This document shows, piece by piece, positions 49,226-58,407 of a DNA stretch of 64,000 nucleotides. The stretch's first letter is position 1. Each line of letters opens with the position of its first letter. The position numbers were made by a program, and so were the translations under genes. The DNA comes from Fermentibacter sp963718745 [NCBI: Candidatus Fermentibacterota bacterium] (lineage in GTDB: Bacteria > Fermentibacterota > Fermentibacteria > Fermentibacterales). The DNA lies in the NCBI GenBank assembly GCA_963718745.1, contig OY970370.1:2458403-2522402 (forward strand), read 5' to 3'. The notes under the pieces were generated by a model. The model was given only the letters and a program-made list of their open reading frames with translations, did no database searches and had not been told where the DNA came from.

Positions 49226-51052
49226 GTGCTTAGCAGGCTCGGCATGATGCTGGTCGAGGCCGGCATCGTGACCGCCGAAGAGGTCGAAAACGTTATTAGC
49301 GAGTTCGGTCCGGGCGAGACCGATCTGGCGGAGAGCCTGGTCGCCCTGGGCAAGGTGCCGGAGGAGATAGTCACCGAGTTCCTGGCCGAGATCTACAGCG
49401 TCGAACCTGTCTACCTGAACGAAACCCCCCTCGATTCCTCGCTTGCGAAGGTCATTCCCGAGGACACGGCCCGCAAGTTCATAATCATCCCGATAGCCGT
49501 GGAAGGCAGCTACGTTCATGTGGCCATGGCCAACCCCGGCAACCTGTTCGCGGTGGACGAGATCAAGTTCGCCGTCGGCCGGGAGATCCTCGTCTTCGCC
49601 TCGGCCCCCTCCGCTGTCAGGCGCTGCCTCGACGAACTTTACGGGAAGGTGGACGACCTCGTCACGGTCGAGGAGAAGCTCGAATCCTACGACGAGAAGG
49701 AGAGCGAGCTCGAGACCGTCGAGAGCCTCGAGGTCGTGGACGAGGACGAGGAGGGTATCGAGGACGACTCCGCCATGGGCGACGCCCCCGTGGTGAAGTT
49801 CGTGGAGCAGATCATCAGCCGTGCGGTGAAGATCGAGGCAAGCGACATCCACATTGAGCCCTACGAGAAGTTCCTCCGGATCCGGTATCGACGCGACGGA
49901 ACCTGCTTCGAGGTGCGCAGGCTCCCGAAGGACATACAGCCCTCCATTCTGAGCCGTCTCAAGATCATGGCGAGGATGGACATAGCCGAGAAGCGCAAGA
50001 CCCAGGACGGCAGGATAAAGGCCAAGGTGGACAACCGCTGGATCGACTTCCGAGTCAATGCGGTGCCGACGGTCAACGGCGAGAAGATAGTCCTCCGTAT
50101 CCTGGACAGGGGCAACCTGGAGTTCGACCTGAGACATCTCGGTTTCCCGGAGGACGCCCTCGGGGACTTCCTCAGGGGCGTTAACTCGCCTTACGGGATC
50201 GTCCTGGTCACAGGGCCGACGGGAAGCGGCAAGACGACCACCCTCTATTCCGCTCTCAGCACGCTGAACACCCCCAAGGTCAACATCATCACGGCCGAGG
50301 ACCCGGTGGAGTACAACATCGACGGCATACTCCAGACACAGATCGACTTCGCCATGGGGTACGACTTCGCAGCGGCGCTGCGCGCCATACTGAGGCAGGA
50401 TCCGAACATCATCATGGTCGGCGAGATAAGGGACTACGAAACTGCGTCGATCGCCATCAAGGCGGCGCTGACCGGCCACCTCGTCTTTTCGACGATCCAC
50501 ACGAACGATGCGCCAAGCACGATAAACAGGCTCATCGACATAGGGATCAAGCCGTTCCTCGTCGCCTCCGCCGTCAGGACCATCATGGCGCAGCGCCTTC
50601 TCCGGAAGGTCTGCTCCAAGTGCAGGGAACCGCATACCCATACGCCGGAGGAGCTGGCGGAATCCGGGATCGATCCTGCGGAGCTCGAGGGCGCGACGAC
50701 ATACATCGCCAAGGGGTGCAAGGCGTGCAACAGCTCCGGTTACAAGGGCCGCACGGGCATCTACGAGGTGATGACCATTGACAAGTATGTAAGACAGGCA
50801 GTAATTGATAAGGTGCCCACGGGCGCCCTGAGGGTGATCGGTGTGGAGTCCGGCATGCGCACCCTGAGGATGGATGCCGTGGACAAGATGAGAATGGGTC
50901 ATTCCACGCTCGACGAGATCAACCGCGTGACTGCGGACGACGACAGCGAGATCAAGGAGGCCCGCAAGCTCTATCTCAGCAGGGTCGAAAGCGGCGAGCT
51001 CAAGCCCAAGGGCGTTTCGAAGGAAACCGATACGAAAGGCCGGCTGGCATGA
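49226..51052 (+). CDS. pilB: Second PilB/GspE-type assembly ATPase
   Basis: About 608 residues from GTG 49226, which has ggag upstream and aligns with the start of the first copy (LSRLGMMLVEAGIVTAEEV); the frame is open from 49157. Walker A is GPTGSGKTTT and the Asp-box is QDPNIIMVGEIRDYET; a zinc motif (CSKC then CKAC) and an acidic linker (about 170-200) are present. The motor motifs look intact, so it is not a relic. It may drive a second pilus or secretion function, or act with the first copy. The stop overlaps pilT (ATGA). Confidence 0.92.
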   Translation: MLSRLGMMLVEAGIVTAEEVENVISEFGPGETDLAESLVALGKVPEEIVTEFLAEIYSVEPVYLNETPLDSSLAKVIPEDTARKFIIIPIAVEGSYVHVAMANPGNLFAVDEIKFAVGREILVFASAPSAVRRCLDELYGKVDDLVTVEEKLESYDEKESELETVESLEVVDEDEEGIEDDSAMGDAPVVKFVEQIISRAVKIEASDIHIEPYEKFLRIRYRRDGTCFEVRRLPKDIQPSILSRLKIMARMDIAEKRKTQDGRIKAKVDNRWIDFRVNAVPTVNGEKIVLRILDRGNLEFDLRHLGFPEDALGDFLRGVNSPYGIVLVTGPTGSGKTTTLYSALSTLNTPKVNIITAEDPVEYNIDGILQTQIDFAMGYDFAAALRAILRQDPNIIMVGEIRDYETASIAIKAALTGHLVFSTIHTNDAPSTINRLIDIGIKPFLVASAVRTIMAQRLLRKVCSKCREPHTHTPEELAESGIDPAELEGATTYIAKGCKACNSSGYKGRTGIYEVMTIDKYVRQAVIDKVPTGALRVIGVESGMRTLRMDAVDKMRMGHSTLDEINRVTADDDSEIKEARKLYLSRVESGELKPKGVSKETDTKGRLA

Positions 51053-52119
51053 ACATCAAGCAGCTTCTCAAGGAGATGATGGAGAGGCGGGCGACCGACC
51101 TCCATCTGACCGTGGGCGCCCCCCCCGTGATACGCGTGGACGGCGACCTCCTCCGGATGGAATACGACCCGCTGACGCCGCAGGACACGCAGGACCTCGT
51201 CTACAGCCTCCTCCGGGACGAACAGAAGAAGCGGTTCGAGATGGAGAAGGAGCTGGACTTCGCCTTCGGGATAAAGGGGCTCTCCAGGTTCAGGGCCAAC
51301 GTGTTCAACCAGAGGGGATGCGTCGCCACTGCCATAAGGGTGATCCCCTACGAGATCCTCGGCTTCGAGGAGCTCGGTCTTCCACCGGTTGTCGGAACGC
51401 TTTCGGAGAAGCGCCAGGGGCTCATGCTGGTCACGGGTCCTACGGGCTGCGGCAAGAGCACCACTCTCGCATCCATCCTCCGCAAGGTGAACGCCTCCCG
51501 GCCCTGCCACATCGTGACGGTCGAGGACCCGATCGAGTACGTCCATCATCATGACAAGGGCATAGTGAACCAGAGGGAGATCGGGGAGGACACCAAGGGC
51601 TTCTCCCATGCCCTCCGGTATGTCCTCAGGCAGGACCCGGACGTCGTGCTGATAGGCGAGATGCGTGACCTCGAGACGATGCAGGTCGCGCTCAACATCG
51701 CCGAGACCGGCCATCTGACGCTGGCAACCCTTCACACCAACTCCACATACGAGTCCATCAACAGGATCATCGACACCTTCCCCCCCCAGAGCCAGGAACA
51801 GGTCAGGAGCCAGCTCTCGTTCGTCATGCTGGGCGTGATGACACAGCAGCTGGTCCCCAGGATGAGGGGTACGGGAAGGGCGCTCGCGGCCGAGGTGCTG
51901 GTATGCACCCCCGCCGTGCGCTCGGCCATCCGGGAGGACAAGCTGCACCAGATCTACGGAATGATGCAGGCCGGCCAGAAGTTCGGGATGCAGACGATGA
52001 ACCAGGCCCTGTACAAGCTCTACGCGAAACGGGACATCTCCAAGGAGATCGCCCTCGAGCGCGCCCCGGACCCCGTCGAGCTCGAACAGATGATGATAAC
52101 CGGTCGCGAGGTCCTATAG
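51049..52119 (+). CDS. pilT: Type IV pilus retraction ATPase PilT
   Basis: A 356-residue ATPase. It has an N-terminal PAS-like domain (RRATDLHLTVGAPPVIRVDG), Walker A GPTGCGKSTT, the Asp-box RQDPDVVLIGEMRDLET, the His-box TGHLTLATLHTN and the PilT-specific AIREDKLHQI, needed for retraction. It supports twitching-type pilus retraction. It shares a four-base overlap with the second pilB. Confidence 0.95.
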   Translation: MNIKQLLKEMMERRATDLHLTVGAPPVIRVDGDLLRMEYDPLTPQDTQDLVYSLLRDEQKKRFEMEKELDFAFGIKGLSRFRANVFNQRGCVATAIRVIPYEILGFEELGLPPVVGTLSEKRQGLMLVTGPTGCGKSTTLASILRKVNASRPCHIVTVEDPIEYVHHHDKGIVNQREIGEDTKGFSHALRYVLRQDPDVVLIGEMRDLETMQVALNIAETGHLTLATLHTNSTYESINRIIDTFPPQSQEQVRSQLSFVMLGVMTQQLVPRMRGTGRALAAEVLVCTPAVRSAIREDKLHQIYGMMQAGQKFGMQTMNQALYKLYAKRDISKEIALERAPDPVELEQMMITGREVL

Positions 52120-52135
52120 ATGACGGGAGAGTGCG

Positions 52136-53347
52136 ATGCCTGAATTCCTATGGTCCGGTACCAACAAGCAGGGCCGCACGCTGTCCGGGACGATCACAGC
52201 CGCTACCAGGCGCGACGCTGCTGATCTCCTCGAGAAGAGGGGCGTCACCGGGGCGAAGGTCCGCACCAAGGGCATGGATCTCAGCAAGTTCGGCCAGTTC
52301 GGCACGAACATCTCCGACAAGCAGCTGGCAACCTTCACGAGGCAGTTCGCCACCATGATAAACGCGGGTCTCCCGCTCGTGAACTGCCTTCAGATCCTGG
52401 TCCGCCAGCAGGACAACAAGGCCTTCGCATCGATAATCGGCGAGATAACGGCCGACGTCGAAAAGGGCGGCACCCTGGCCGAGTCGATGGCCAAGCACAC
52501 CTCGATATTCAACGATCTCTACGTCAACATGGTCTCCGCCGGCGAGCAGGGCGGCATACTGGACACCATCCTGGCCAGGCTGGCAACCCATCTCGAGAAG
52601 TCCGCCAGCCTCAGGTCCAAGATCAAGACCGCCATGCTCTACCCGCTGGTCGTCATGATAGTGCTGGCCCTGGTCATCTCCGTCATGCTGGTCTTCATCA
52701 TCCCGATCTTCGAGAACATGTTCGCCGACCTGGGAGGAGACCTGCCGGGACCCACGAAGCTGGTCATAGCCCTGTCGAAATTCTTCATCTCCAACATCAT
52801 CTTTATTATTGTCGGGATTTTCGCGGCGATAATCGGCTACAAGATGTGGTACAAGACCGATGCCGGGCAGAAGATCATCGACAAGGTCAAGCTCTCCATG
52901 CCCGTCTTCGGCGCCCTCCAGAGCAAGATGGCCATCGCGAGGTTCACCCGCACGCTGGGCACCCTGGTTTCGAGCGGTGTCGCGATCCTGGACGGCCTCA
53001 GCATCACTTCCAAGACGGCGGGCAACCGTGTCGTGGCAGACGCCATCATGCAGGCCCGCACGAGCATCTCCGGCGGCGAGAACATATCCAACCCGCTCGA
53101 GGCCTCGGGGGTGTTCCCCTCGATGGTCACGTCGATGATAGCCGTGGGCGAGGAGACGGGCGGACTGGACGACATGCTGCTCAAGATAGCCGATTTCTAC
53201 GAGGAGGAGGTCGACGTGGCCGTGGCCGGGCTCACCTCCATCCTCGAACCCATCATGATCGTCGTGCTCGGTACGGTGGTGGGCGGCATGGTCATCGCCA
53301 TGTACCTGCCGATCTTCGACCTCATCGGGGCGGTGGGAGCGGAGTAA
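52136..53347 (+). CDS. pilC: Type IV pilus inner-membrane platform protein PilC
   Basis: A 403-residue GspF/PilC protein with two T2SSF domains, each with a cytoplasmic helical bundle (FTRQFATMINAGLPLVNCLQ; FTRTLGTLVSSGVAILDGL), and three membrane segments (LYPLVVMIVLALVISVMLVF; NIIFIIVGIFAAIIGY; PIMIVVLGTVVGGMVIAMYL). It is the rotor-like platform on which PilB and PilT act. It starts 17 bases after pilT behind gggagag. Confidence 0.95.
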   Translation: MPEFLWSGTNKQGRTLSGTITAATRRDAADLLEKRGVTGAKVRTKGMDLSKFGQFGTNISDKQLATFTRQFATMINAGLPLVNCLQILVRQQDNKAFASIIGEITADVEKGGTLAESMAKHTSIFNDLYVNMVSAGEQGGILDTILARLATHLEKSASLRSKIKTAMLYPLVVMIVLALVISVMLVFIIPIFENMFADLGGDLPGPTKLVIALSKFFISNIIFIIVGIFAAIIGYKMWYKTDAGQKIIDKVKLSMPVFGALQSKMAIARFTRTLGTLVSSGVAILDGLSITSKTAGNRVVADAIMQARTSISGGENISNPLEASGVFPSMVTSMIAVGEETGGLDDMLLKIADFYEEEVDVAVAGLTSILEPIMIVVLGTVVGGMVIAMYLPIFDLIGAVGAE

Positions 53348-53366
53348 CCGGCGACAGGAGCCACCT

Positions 53367-54986
53367 GTGGTGATGGGATTCCGATTCGGCAGGCGTCTGA
53401 CCTGGATACAGGTCGGGCGCCTTGCCGTCCTGGGCTCGCTCTGCGCCTTCGGCATGATCGTGCTGGGGTCGGAGCAGGTCAGGAGCGCGTATCTTGCAGC
53501 GGCCGTACTGGTCATCGGAAACGGCCTGCTGTTCGCCCTTCTCGCCGGGAAGGATTCGAGGCTGCGCGCGGCCTCCTGGCTGCTGTGTCTCGTCGACTCG
53601 GTGATAATCGGGTTGATAATGCACTATGCGGGTGGCGTGGACGGTCCCTTCGCCATGGTGTTCCTGCTGCACGCCCTCACTGCCGGCTACCTGCTCGGTG
53701 TCGGAGGCGGAGCCTGGATCGCTGCGGCGGACTCCCTGATGCTCGCGACCTCCGGCATCCTCACCCTTTCCGGCCTGAGCCCCGTCGAGGGCAGCGAAAT
53801 GATAAGCAGGCTCGGCCTCGAGGCATCCCCGGAGCTCTCCAGCCAGTACGTCGCCCTCCGGGTCTTCCTGCACGCACTCCTCCTCCTCAGCGCCGGCCTC
53901 GTCTCGGGATACCTCTCCGAGCTACTCCGGAAGCAGTCCGGAAGGCTCCAGGACGCTCTCGAGGCGCTGCGCGCCAACAGAGCCGGCTCGCGGGACATCC
54001 TCGAGAACATGGCCGACGGCATCCTGGTGCTCGATTCGGAGGGCGCCCCGCTGGGTGTGAACGGGTCGCTCCGCGGCATGCTGGAACTGGGAGGCGACTG
54101 GGAGACGACGGTCAAAGGGACCCAGCTCTACAGGTTCCTCTCCGGCTATCAGAAGGCCGGATCCTTTCCGGACAACATCGACCTCGTAGTCGAGGACAAG
54201 ATCCTCGAATGCCGCATGGGCGTCTTCCACGACTCGTACGGCGAGAAGCCGGGTGCGATGGCCGTTCTGAGCGACGTCACGGAGATCAGGAACCTCCGGA
54301 GCAGGCTCGAGGAGCGGGAGAAGCTCGCGGTCGTCGGCAGGCTCTCGGCCACCATGGCCCATGAGATCCGGAACCCTCTCGCCTCGATAAGCGGGGCGGC
54401 GCAGGTCATCCGGTCCGGAGGGCTCGACGAGAGGGGCTCCTCGCGAATGGTGGAGATGATAATCGACCAGTCCCGCAGGGCTTCGGACATCATCGAGGGA
54501 TACCTGGAGGTGGCCCGGGGCGGCAAGGCCCGCGAGGAGACGGAGGTCAGGCTGGACCTCCTTCTCTCGGGGGTGGTCGAAGGCGCGAGGAACAGTTATG
54601 CGCGCTGTGTCGAGATCCTGGTGAATCCCATGCCCGAGGTGACGATCCGCGGGAAGGAGCAGAGGCTGGTGCAGATATTCGACAACCTGCTCCGCAACTC
54701 CGCCGAGGCCCTGAACACGTCGATGGACGGCAGGATCGAGATGACGCTCCTGAAGAGGGATGACGGCCGCGCGAAGGTCATACTCGTCGACAACGGCCCC
54801 GGCATGCCGCCGGACACGCTCGCCCGCGCGTCCGAGCCTTTCTTCACGACCAAGGAGTTCGGCACCGGACTCGGCCTGTATGTCGCGAGGCGGGTCGCGG
54901 AGGAGCACGACGGATCGATCCGGTTCAAGGTGCCGGAAGGGGGAGGCCTCGAAGTGGTGGTAGACCTGCCGGCCACGGGGGAGTAG
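53367..54986 (+). CDS. pilS: PilS-type sensor histidine kinase
   Basis: A 539-residue kinase starting at GTG 53367 (aggag 6 bases upstream). Six N-terminal membrane segments (about 15-185; GRLAVLGSLCAFGMIVLG, YLAAAVLVIGNGLLFALLA) match PilS. A PAS domain follows (about 205-300, DILENMADGILVLDSEG), then the HisKA phosphoacceptor MAHEIRNPLASIS and an ATPase domain with N-box (NLLRNSAEAL) and G-boxes (DNGPGMPPD; GTGLGLYVARR). PilS tunes pilin transcription by phosphorylating PilR, encoded three bases downstream. Confidence 0.92.
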   Translation: MVMGFRFGRRLTWIQVGRLAVLGSLCAFGMIVLGSEQVRSAYLAAAVLVIGNGLLFALLAGKDSRLRAASWLLCLVDSVIIGLIMHYAGGVDGPFAMVFLLHALTAGYLLGVGGGAWIAAADSLMLATSGILTLSGLSPVEGSEMISRLGLEASPELSSQYVALRVFLHALLLLSAGLVSGYLSELLRKQSGRLQDALEALRANRAGSRDILENMADGILVLDSEGAPLGVNGSLRGMLELGGDWETTVKGTQLYRFLSGYQKAGSFPDNIDLVVEDKILECRMGVFHDSYGEKPGAMAVLSDVTEIRNLRSRLEEREKLAVVGRLSATMAHEIRNPLASISGAAQVIRSGGLDERGSSRMVEMIIDQSRRASDIIEGYLEVARGGKAREETEVRLDLLLSGVVEGARNSYARCVEILVNPMPEVTIRGKEQRLVQIFDNLLRNSAEALNTSMDGRIEMTLLKRDDGRAKVILVDNGPGMPPDTLARASEPFFTTKEFGTGLGLYVARRVAEEHDGSIRFKVPEGGGLEVVVDLPATGE

Positions 54987-54989
54987 AGG

Positions 54990-56411
54990 ATGACTCCGCA
55001 GCTCAGGCTGATGATCGTAGATGACGAGCCGTCGATGCTGGAGTGGCTCAGCGTCCTGCTCTCCCGCAAGGGTTTCGAGGTACAGTGCTTCTCTTCCCCG
55101 CTCAAGGCTCTCGAACACGCCGCGGGTCGGTCGCCGGACATCGCACTGGTAGACCTCAGGATGCCCGGGATGGACGGCCTGGAACTCCTCACCGCTCTCC
55201 GCAAGCTCAATCCTGAGCTGGTGGGCATCGTCATGACCGCCTACTCGAGCATCGACACCGCCATCAAGGCCATGCGTCAGGGCGCGAGCGACTACCTGAT
55301 CAAGCCGTTCGAGGTCGACCAGCTGATGCTTTCCCTCGAACGCTCCCTGAAGGTGCGTGAGGTCCTGACCGAGAACAGGATCCTGCGCAGGCAGGTCCGC
55401 ACGAGCTTCGACTTCAGCGAGATCGTGGGGAAGACGGAGGTCATGCTCCAGCTCCTGGAGCAGGTGAGGATCGTGGCCGACAAGGAGAGCACGGTAATAG
55501 TCACGGGCGAGAGCGGAACCGGCAAGGAGCTGGTCGCCCGCGCGATACACTACAACAGCCGCCGCTCCTCCGGACCTTTCCTGGCGGTCAACTGCGGCAG
55601 CTTCACGAGCACGCTGCTCGAGAGCGAGCTGTTCGGGCATGTGAAGGGTTCGTTCACGGGCGCCCACAGGGACAAGGACGGGCTGCTGGTGGCGGCTTCA
55701 GGCGGCAGCTTCTTCCTGGACGAGGTCAGCGAACTCGACCGGGATCTCCAGGTGAAGCTGCTGAGGGCACTGCAGGAGAGGCAGGTGCTGCCGGTCGGCG
55801 GCACGAAACCCGTTCCCTTCGATGTGCGGCTCATCGCAGCGACGAATGTCGACCTGAAGAGCCGGGTCGACGCCGGGGAGTACAGGGCGGACCTCTACTA
55901 CAGGCTCAACGTGATCCCCCTGCATGTCCCCGCGCTCAGGGACAGGACGGCGGACATCCCTCTGCTCGTCGAGAGGTTCAACAGGCTCTACGCCTCGAAG
56001 TTCGGCGCTCCGCTGAAGAAGTTCGCACCCGATGCGATGAAGACCCTCCAGCAGTATCCCTGGCCGGGCAATGTCAGGGAGCTCGAGAACCTCGTGGAGC
56101 GTCTCTGCGTCATGGTGCGCGGTGACGGCATAAGCCTCAGGGACCTTCCGGAGAACTACACGGGCAGTGCGACGACACCATCCCCCCAGGCTGCGCCCGA
56201 GAGCATCGAACCGCAGGGCGGGCGCCTCTTCCCGGGAACCGAGGTCCTGCCTGCGCTTTCCGAGATCGAGGAAGCATGGATCCGCTTCGTCCTCGATCAC
56301 AGGGCGGGCGGTCAGAAGAAGCTCGCCGCGAAGCTCCTCGGGATAGACGAGAGCACCCTCCACAGGAAGCTCGACCGCTACTCGAAGAGGGCGGTCGATA
56401 AGGGTGACTAG
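54990..56411 (+). CDS. pilR: PilR-type sigma-54 activator
   Basis: A 473-residue NtrC-family response regulator. The receiver domain has the phosphorylatable Asp in ALVDLRMPGMDG; the AAA+ domain has Walker A GESGTGKELVA, the sigma-54 contact loop GSFTGA, Walker B-like GGSFFLDEV and WPGNVRELENLV. The Fis-type DNA-binding domain lies at the end (KKLAAKLLGIDESTLHRKL). It should activate sigma-54 promoters, and matching -24/-12 sites lie before both pilin genes. It sits next to pilS. Confidence 0.93.
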   Translation: MTPQLRLMIVDDEPSMLEWLSVLLSRKGFEVQCFSSPLKALEHAAGRSPDIALVDLRMPGMDGLELLTALRKLNPELVGIVMTAYSSIDTAIKAMRQGASDYLIKPFEVDQLMLSLERSLKVREVLTENRILRRQVRTSFDFSEIVGKTEVMLQLLEQVRIVADKESTVIVTGESGTGKELVARAIHYNSRRSSGPFLAVNCGSFTSTLLESELFGHVKGSFTGAHRDKDGLLVAASGGSFFLDEVSELDRDLQVKLLRALQERQVLPVGGTKPVPFDVRLIAATNVDLKSRVDAGEYRADLYYRLNVIPLHVPALRDRTADIPLLVERFNRLYASKFGAPLKKFAPDAMKTLQQYPWPGNVRELENLVERLCVMVRGDGISLRDLPENYTGSATTPSPQAAPESIEPQGGRLFPGTEVLPALSEIEEAWIRFVLDHRAGGQKKLAAKLLGIDESTLHRKLDRYSKRAVDKGD

Positions 56412-57729
56412 GGCAGGGACCGGGCGTATCGCCCGGGGATTCCTCTTCACCTCGATCCTCTTCGTGGCCGGGCTCGCCCTGGGCCAGCACGGGACCCCGG
56501 TCGAGGACGGCGGGGAGCTGGCCACGGTCGCTCGGCTGGGAGGTACGCTGCATCCTCCCGGCATGCCGCTCCTCGCCCTCCTGCTCCGCATTTCGTGGCT
56601 CGCAGGGGAGAGGGGGCCTGCTGTCCTGGCCGCCCTGTGTGCGGCGGCTTCGCTCCATCTCCTTTTCCGCAGGGCGGGTCCTGCGGGATTCGCCATGTCC
56701 CTGGCCGTGCTCACGATGCCTGCCTTCAGGGAGAGGGTGCTGGCCTGGGACGCCTACGGGCCGCTCTTCCTCCTCTTCTCGATCGCAGTCGCAACAGTCA
56801 GGCCGGCATCCGTCACCTCCGGATACCTCACCGGCCTCGCTCTCGCCGTGCACCCGTGGGGGATCCTCCTGCCCGTCGCGGCCGGGGGGCGGTGGCGAGC
56901 ACCGATCCTGTTCCTCTGCGGCCTTGCGCTCGGTGCGAGCATGTATCTCGCGCTGCCCCTGCTCTCCGCTTCCGGTGCGGCGGTCGACTGGGGATCGCCC
57001 GGGACCCTGGCGCGCTTTCTCGGTCAGGTGAGTGCGGCAGGCTACAGGGAGGTCTACGGCGCGGCGATGGGTCACTTCGAGATCGACTCGGTATCCAGGC
57101 ACCTCTCCTCGCTGTGGAGCATGCTCTGGCCGGCATTCCTCCTCCCGGTTGCTGCGGGTGCCGCCCTGCTGCTGCGATCCCGGTCGCACAGACTGGTCCG
57201 GCTGGCAGTGCTCGCCGGGCTCGACCTGCTGCTCACCGTGTTCGTCAATCCGATGGCATCCGGGACCTCGCAGACGGCTTGGCTGACCCTTATGGTCTTC
57301 TGCGCGCTGGCGGCCGAAGCTGCACTCCTCATGCCCCGGACCGCCGTGCTGGCTATGGCCGGCGCCGTTGCAGTCTCGTCGCTCCTCGGAAGGACCGCCC
57401 CGCTCCCGGACCAGGGGGATGATGTCCGGTCGTTCATCTCGGACGCACCGCTCGATGCAGGGCTGTTCATCTCGGACAACGACCGCCTCTACGGCTGCTG
57501 GATGGAGAAGTACGTCCGGGACTCCCGCCCCGACATGGTCCTCCTCTCCACGGGAAACTTCTCTCCGTGGTTCGAGAGGCTCGCGGGGCGCTACAACCAT
57601 GATCTGGACACGTCCGGCGGGTTGAACGAAGCAGGCGGTCCGGGTACCCCCCGGGATGTGGTCGTGTCCAGGCTCGTCCGGATGACAATCGAGAACAACC
57701 CCCGTCGGAGGTTCTATTCCGACATCTGA
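56404..57729 (+). CDS. DUF2723 (TMEM260-like) membrane glycosyltransferase candidate
   Basis: A 441-residue polytopic protein whose first loop holds VEDGGELATVARLGGTLHPP, the DUF2723 signature related to GT-C enzymes; the family includes the protein O-mannosyltransferase TMEM260. About ten membrane segments follow, then a soluble C-terminal domain (about 350-441, LFISDNDRLYGCWMEKY). It overlaps pilR by 8 bases and is followed by the pilin genes, so pilin or surface-protein glycosylation is a possible role (inference). Sugar and acceptor are unknown. Confidence 0.75.
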   Translation: MTRAGTGRIARGFLFTSILFVAGLALGQHGTPVEDGGELATVARLGGTLHPPGMPLLALLLRISWLAGERGPAVLAALCAAASLHLLFRRAGPAGFAMSLAVLTMPAFRERVLAWDAYGPLFLLFSIAVATVRPASVTSGYLTGLALAVHPWGILLPVAAGGRWRAPILFLCGLALGASMYLALPLLSASGAAVDWGSPGTLARFLGQVSAAGYREVYGAAMGHFEIDSVSRHLSSLWSMLWPAFLLPVAAGAALLLRSRSHRLVRLAVLAGLDLLLTVFVNPMASGTSQTAWLTLMVFCALAAEAALLMPRTAVLAMAGAVAVSSLLGRTAPLPDQGDDVRSFISDAPLDAGLFISDNDRLYGCWMEKYVRDSRPDMVLLSTGNFSPWFERLAGRYNHDLDTSGGLNEAGGPGTPRDVVVSRLVRMTIENNPRRRFYSDI

Positions 57730-57731
57730 TC

Positions 57732-57753
57732 GACTTGCATTCCGCAAGTTTTA
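57732..57753 (+). terminator. Weak intrinsic terminator before the pilins
   Basis: A 6-bp stem (ACTTGC with GCAAGT) around a five-base loop, then tttac, three bases after the DUF2723 stop. Confidence 0.4.
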
Positions 57754-57822
57754 CGGCGTCTCCCGCCTCCAATGAATTTCGGGATCATGGAAAGTCACCT
57801 GTCTGACGGTGTTTCCGAAACC

Positions 57823-57838
57823 TGGCAAACATCATGCT
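57823..57838 (+). promoter_or_regulatory. Sigma-54 promoter of pilin gene 1
   Basis: TGGCAAACATCATGCT has GG and GC exactly 10 bases apart, close to the -24/-12 consensus. The predicted start of transcription is near 57849, leaving a short leader with the ribosome site gaggggg. Confidence 0.6.
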
Positions 57839-57862
57839 CACTCCAGAAGCGAGGGGGTGGCC

Positions 57863-58228
57863 ATGACGAAGGGTTTCACACTGATAGAGCTGATGATAGT
57901 GGTGGTGATAATCGGGATACTCTCGGCGATAGCGATTCCGGGGTACGACAACGTACAGGAGTCGGCCAGGCGCTCGTCCTGCAGGAGCAACATAAGGACG
58001 CTGGCGACCGCCGAATCCATCTATTTCGGCGTGTACGGCGGGTACACGGCCGACATGGACAATCTGATCGCGTCCAGGAGAACGCAGGACAGGTCAGATG
58101 CCCGTCCAGACCGGCCGTGGGCATTTATGTCCTGCAGATACCCGCTGCAGAAGCAGTATCTCGTTGCCTGCCCGGTCAATGTCGACACTGACCACGGCTC
58201 GTTCGTGTCCGGGATCTCGAGCTGGTGA
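57863..58228 (+). CDS. pilA: Type IV pilin 1 (C-terminal half appears frame-scrambled)
   Basis: A 121-residue pre-pilin from ATG 57863. The start KGFTLIELMIVVVIIGILSA is the class III pre-pilin signal: PilD would cut after Gly and methylate Phe; Glu5 is present. The frame reads through to SGISSW, but 58065-58150 looks wrong: another frame gives ENAGQVRCPSRPAVGIYVLQ, matching the paralogue's ENAQLMECP. A one-base loss near 58070 and a one-base gain near 58150 would restore homology. As written, the protein has lost this segment's normal sequence. The last part (LVACPVN, DTDHGSFVSGISSW) is back in frame. Confidence 0.8.
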   Translation: MTKGFTLIELMIVVVIIGILSAIAIPGYDNVQESARRSSCRSNIRTLATAESIYFGVYGGYTADMDNLIASRRTQDRSDARPDRPWAFMSCRYPLQKQYLVACPVNVDTDHGSFVSGISSW

Positions 58229-58352
58229 CCATGGACATCAGGTCCGGCGAGTTGCAGATTGCCAGTATGGATGGATTCAAACGAAGAATTATTCTGGAGA
58301 TTTGCTTCTGGAACAGTCTATGAGTATTGTGCATCTATAGATAAAGTGTCTC

Positions 58353-58368
58353 TGGTTCCTATGTTGCG
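58353..58368 (+). promoter_or_regulatory. Sigma-54 promoter of pilin gene 2
   Basis: TGGTTCCTATGTTGCG keeps the GG and TTGC elements at the exact 10-base gap. The predicted start near 58379 gives a 29-base leader with gaaagggg before the ATG. The 58229-58407 gap is clearly richer in A and T than the rest of the window. Confidence 0.7.
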
Positions 58369-58407
58369 TGTAAAATGGTGTTTCCCAACCGTGAAAGGGG
58401 TAGCGAG

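Noticed and set aside
48914-50902. Long antisense open frame opposite the second pilB
   Set aside because: A shadow of a clearly conserved PilB; no start signal or domain.
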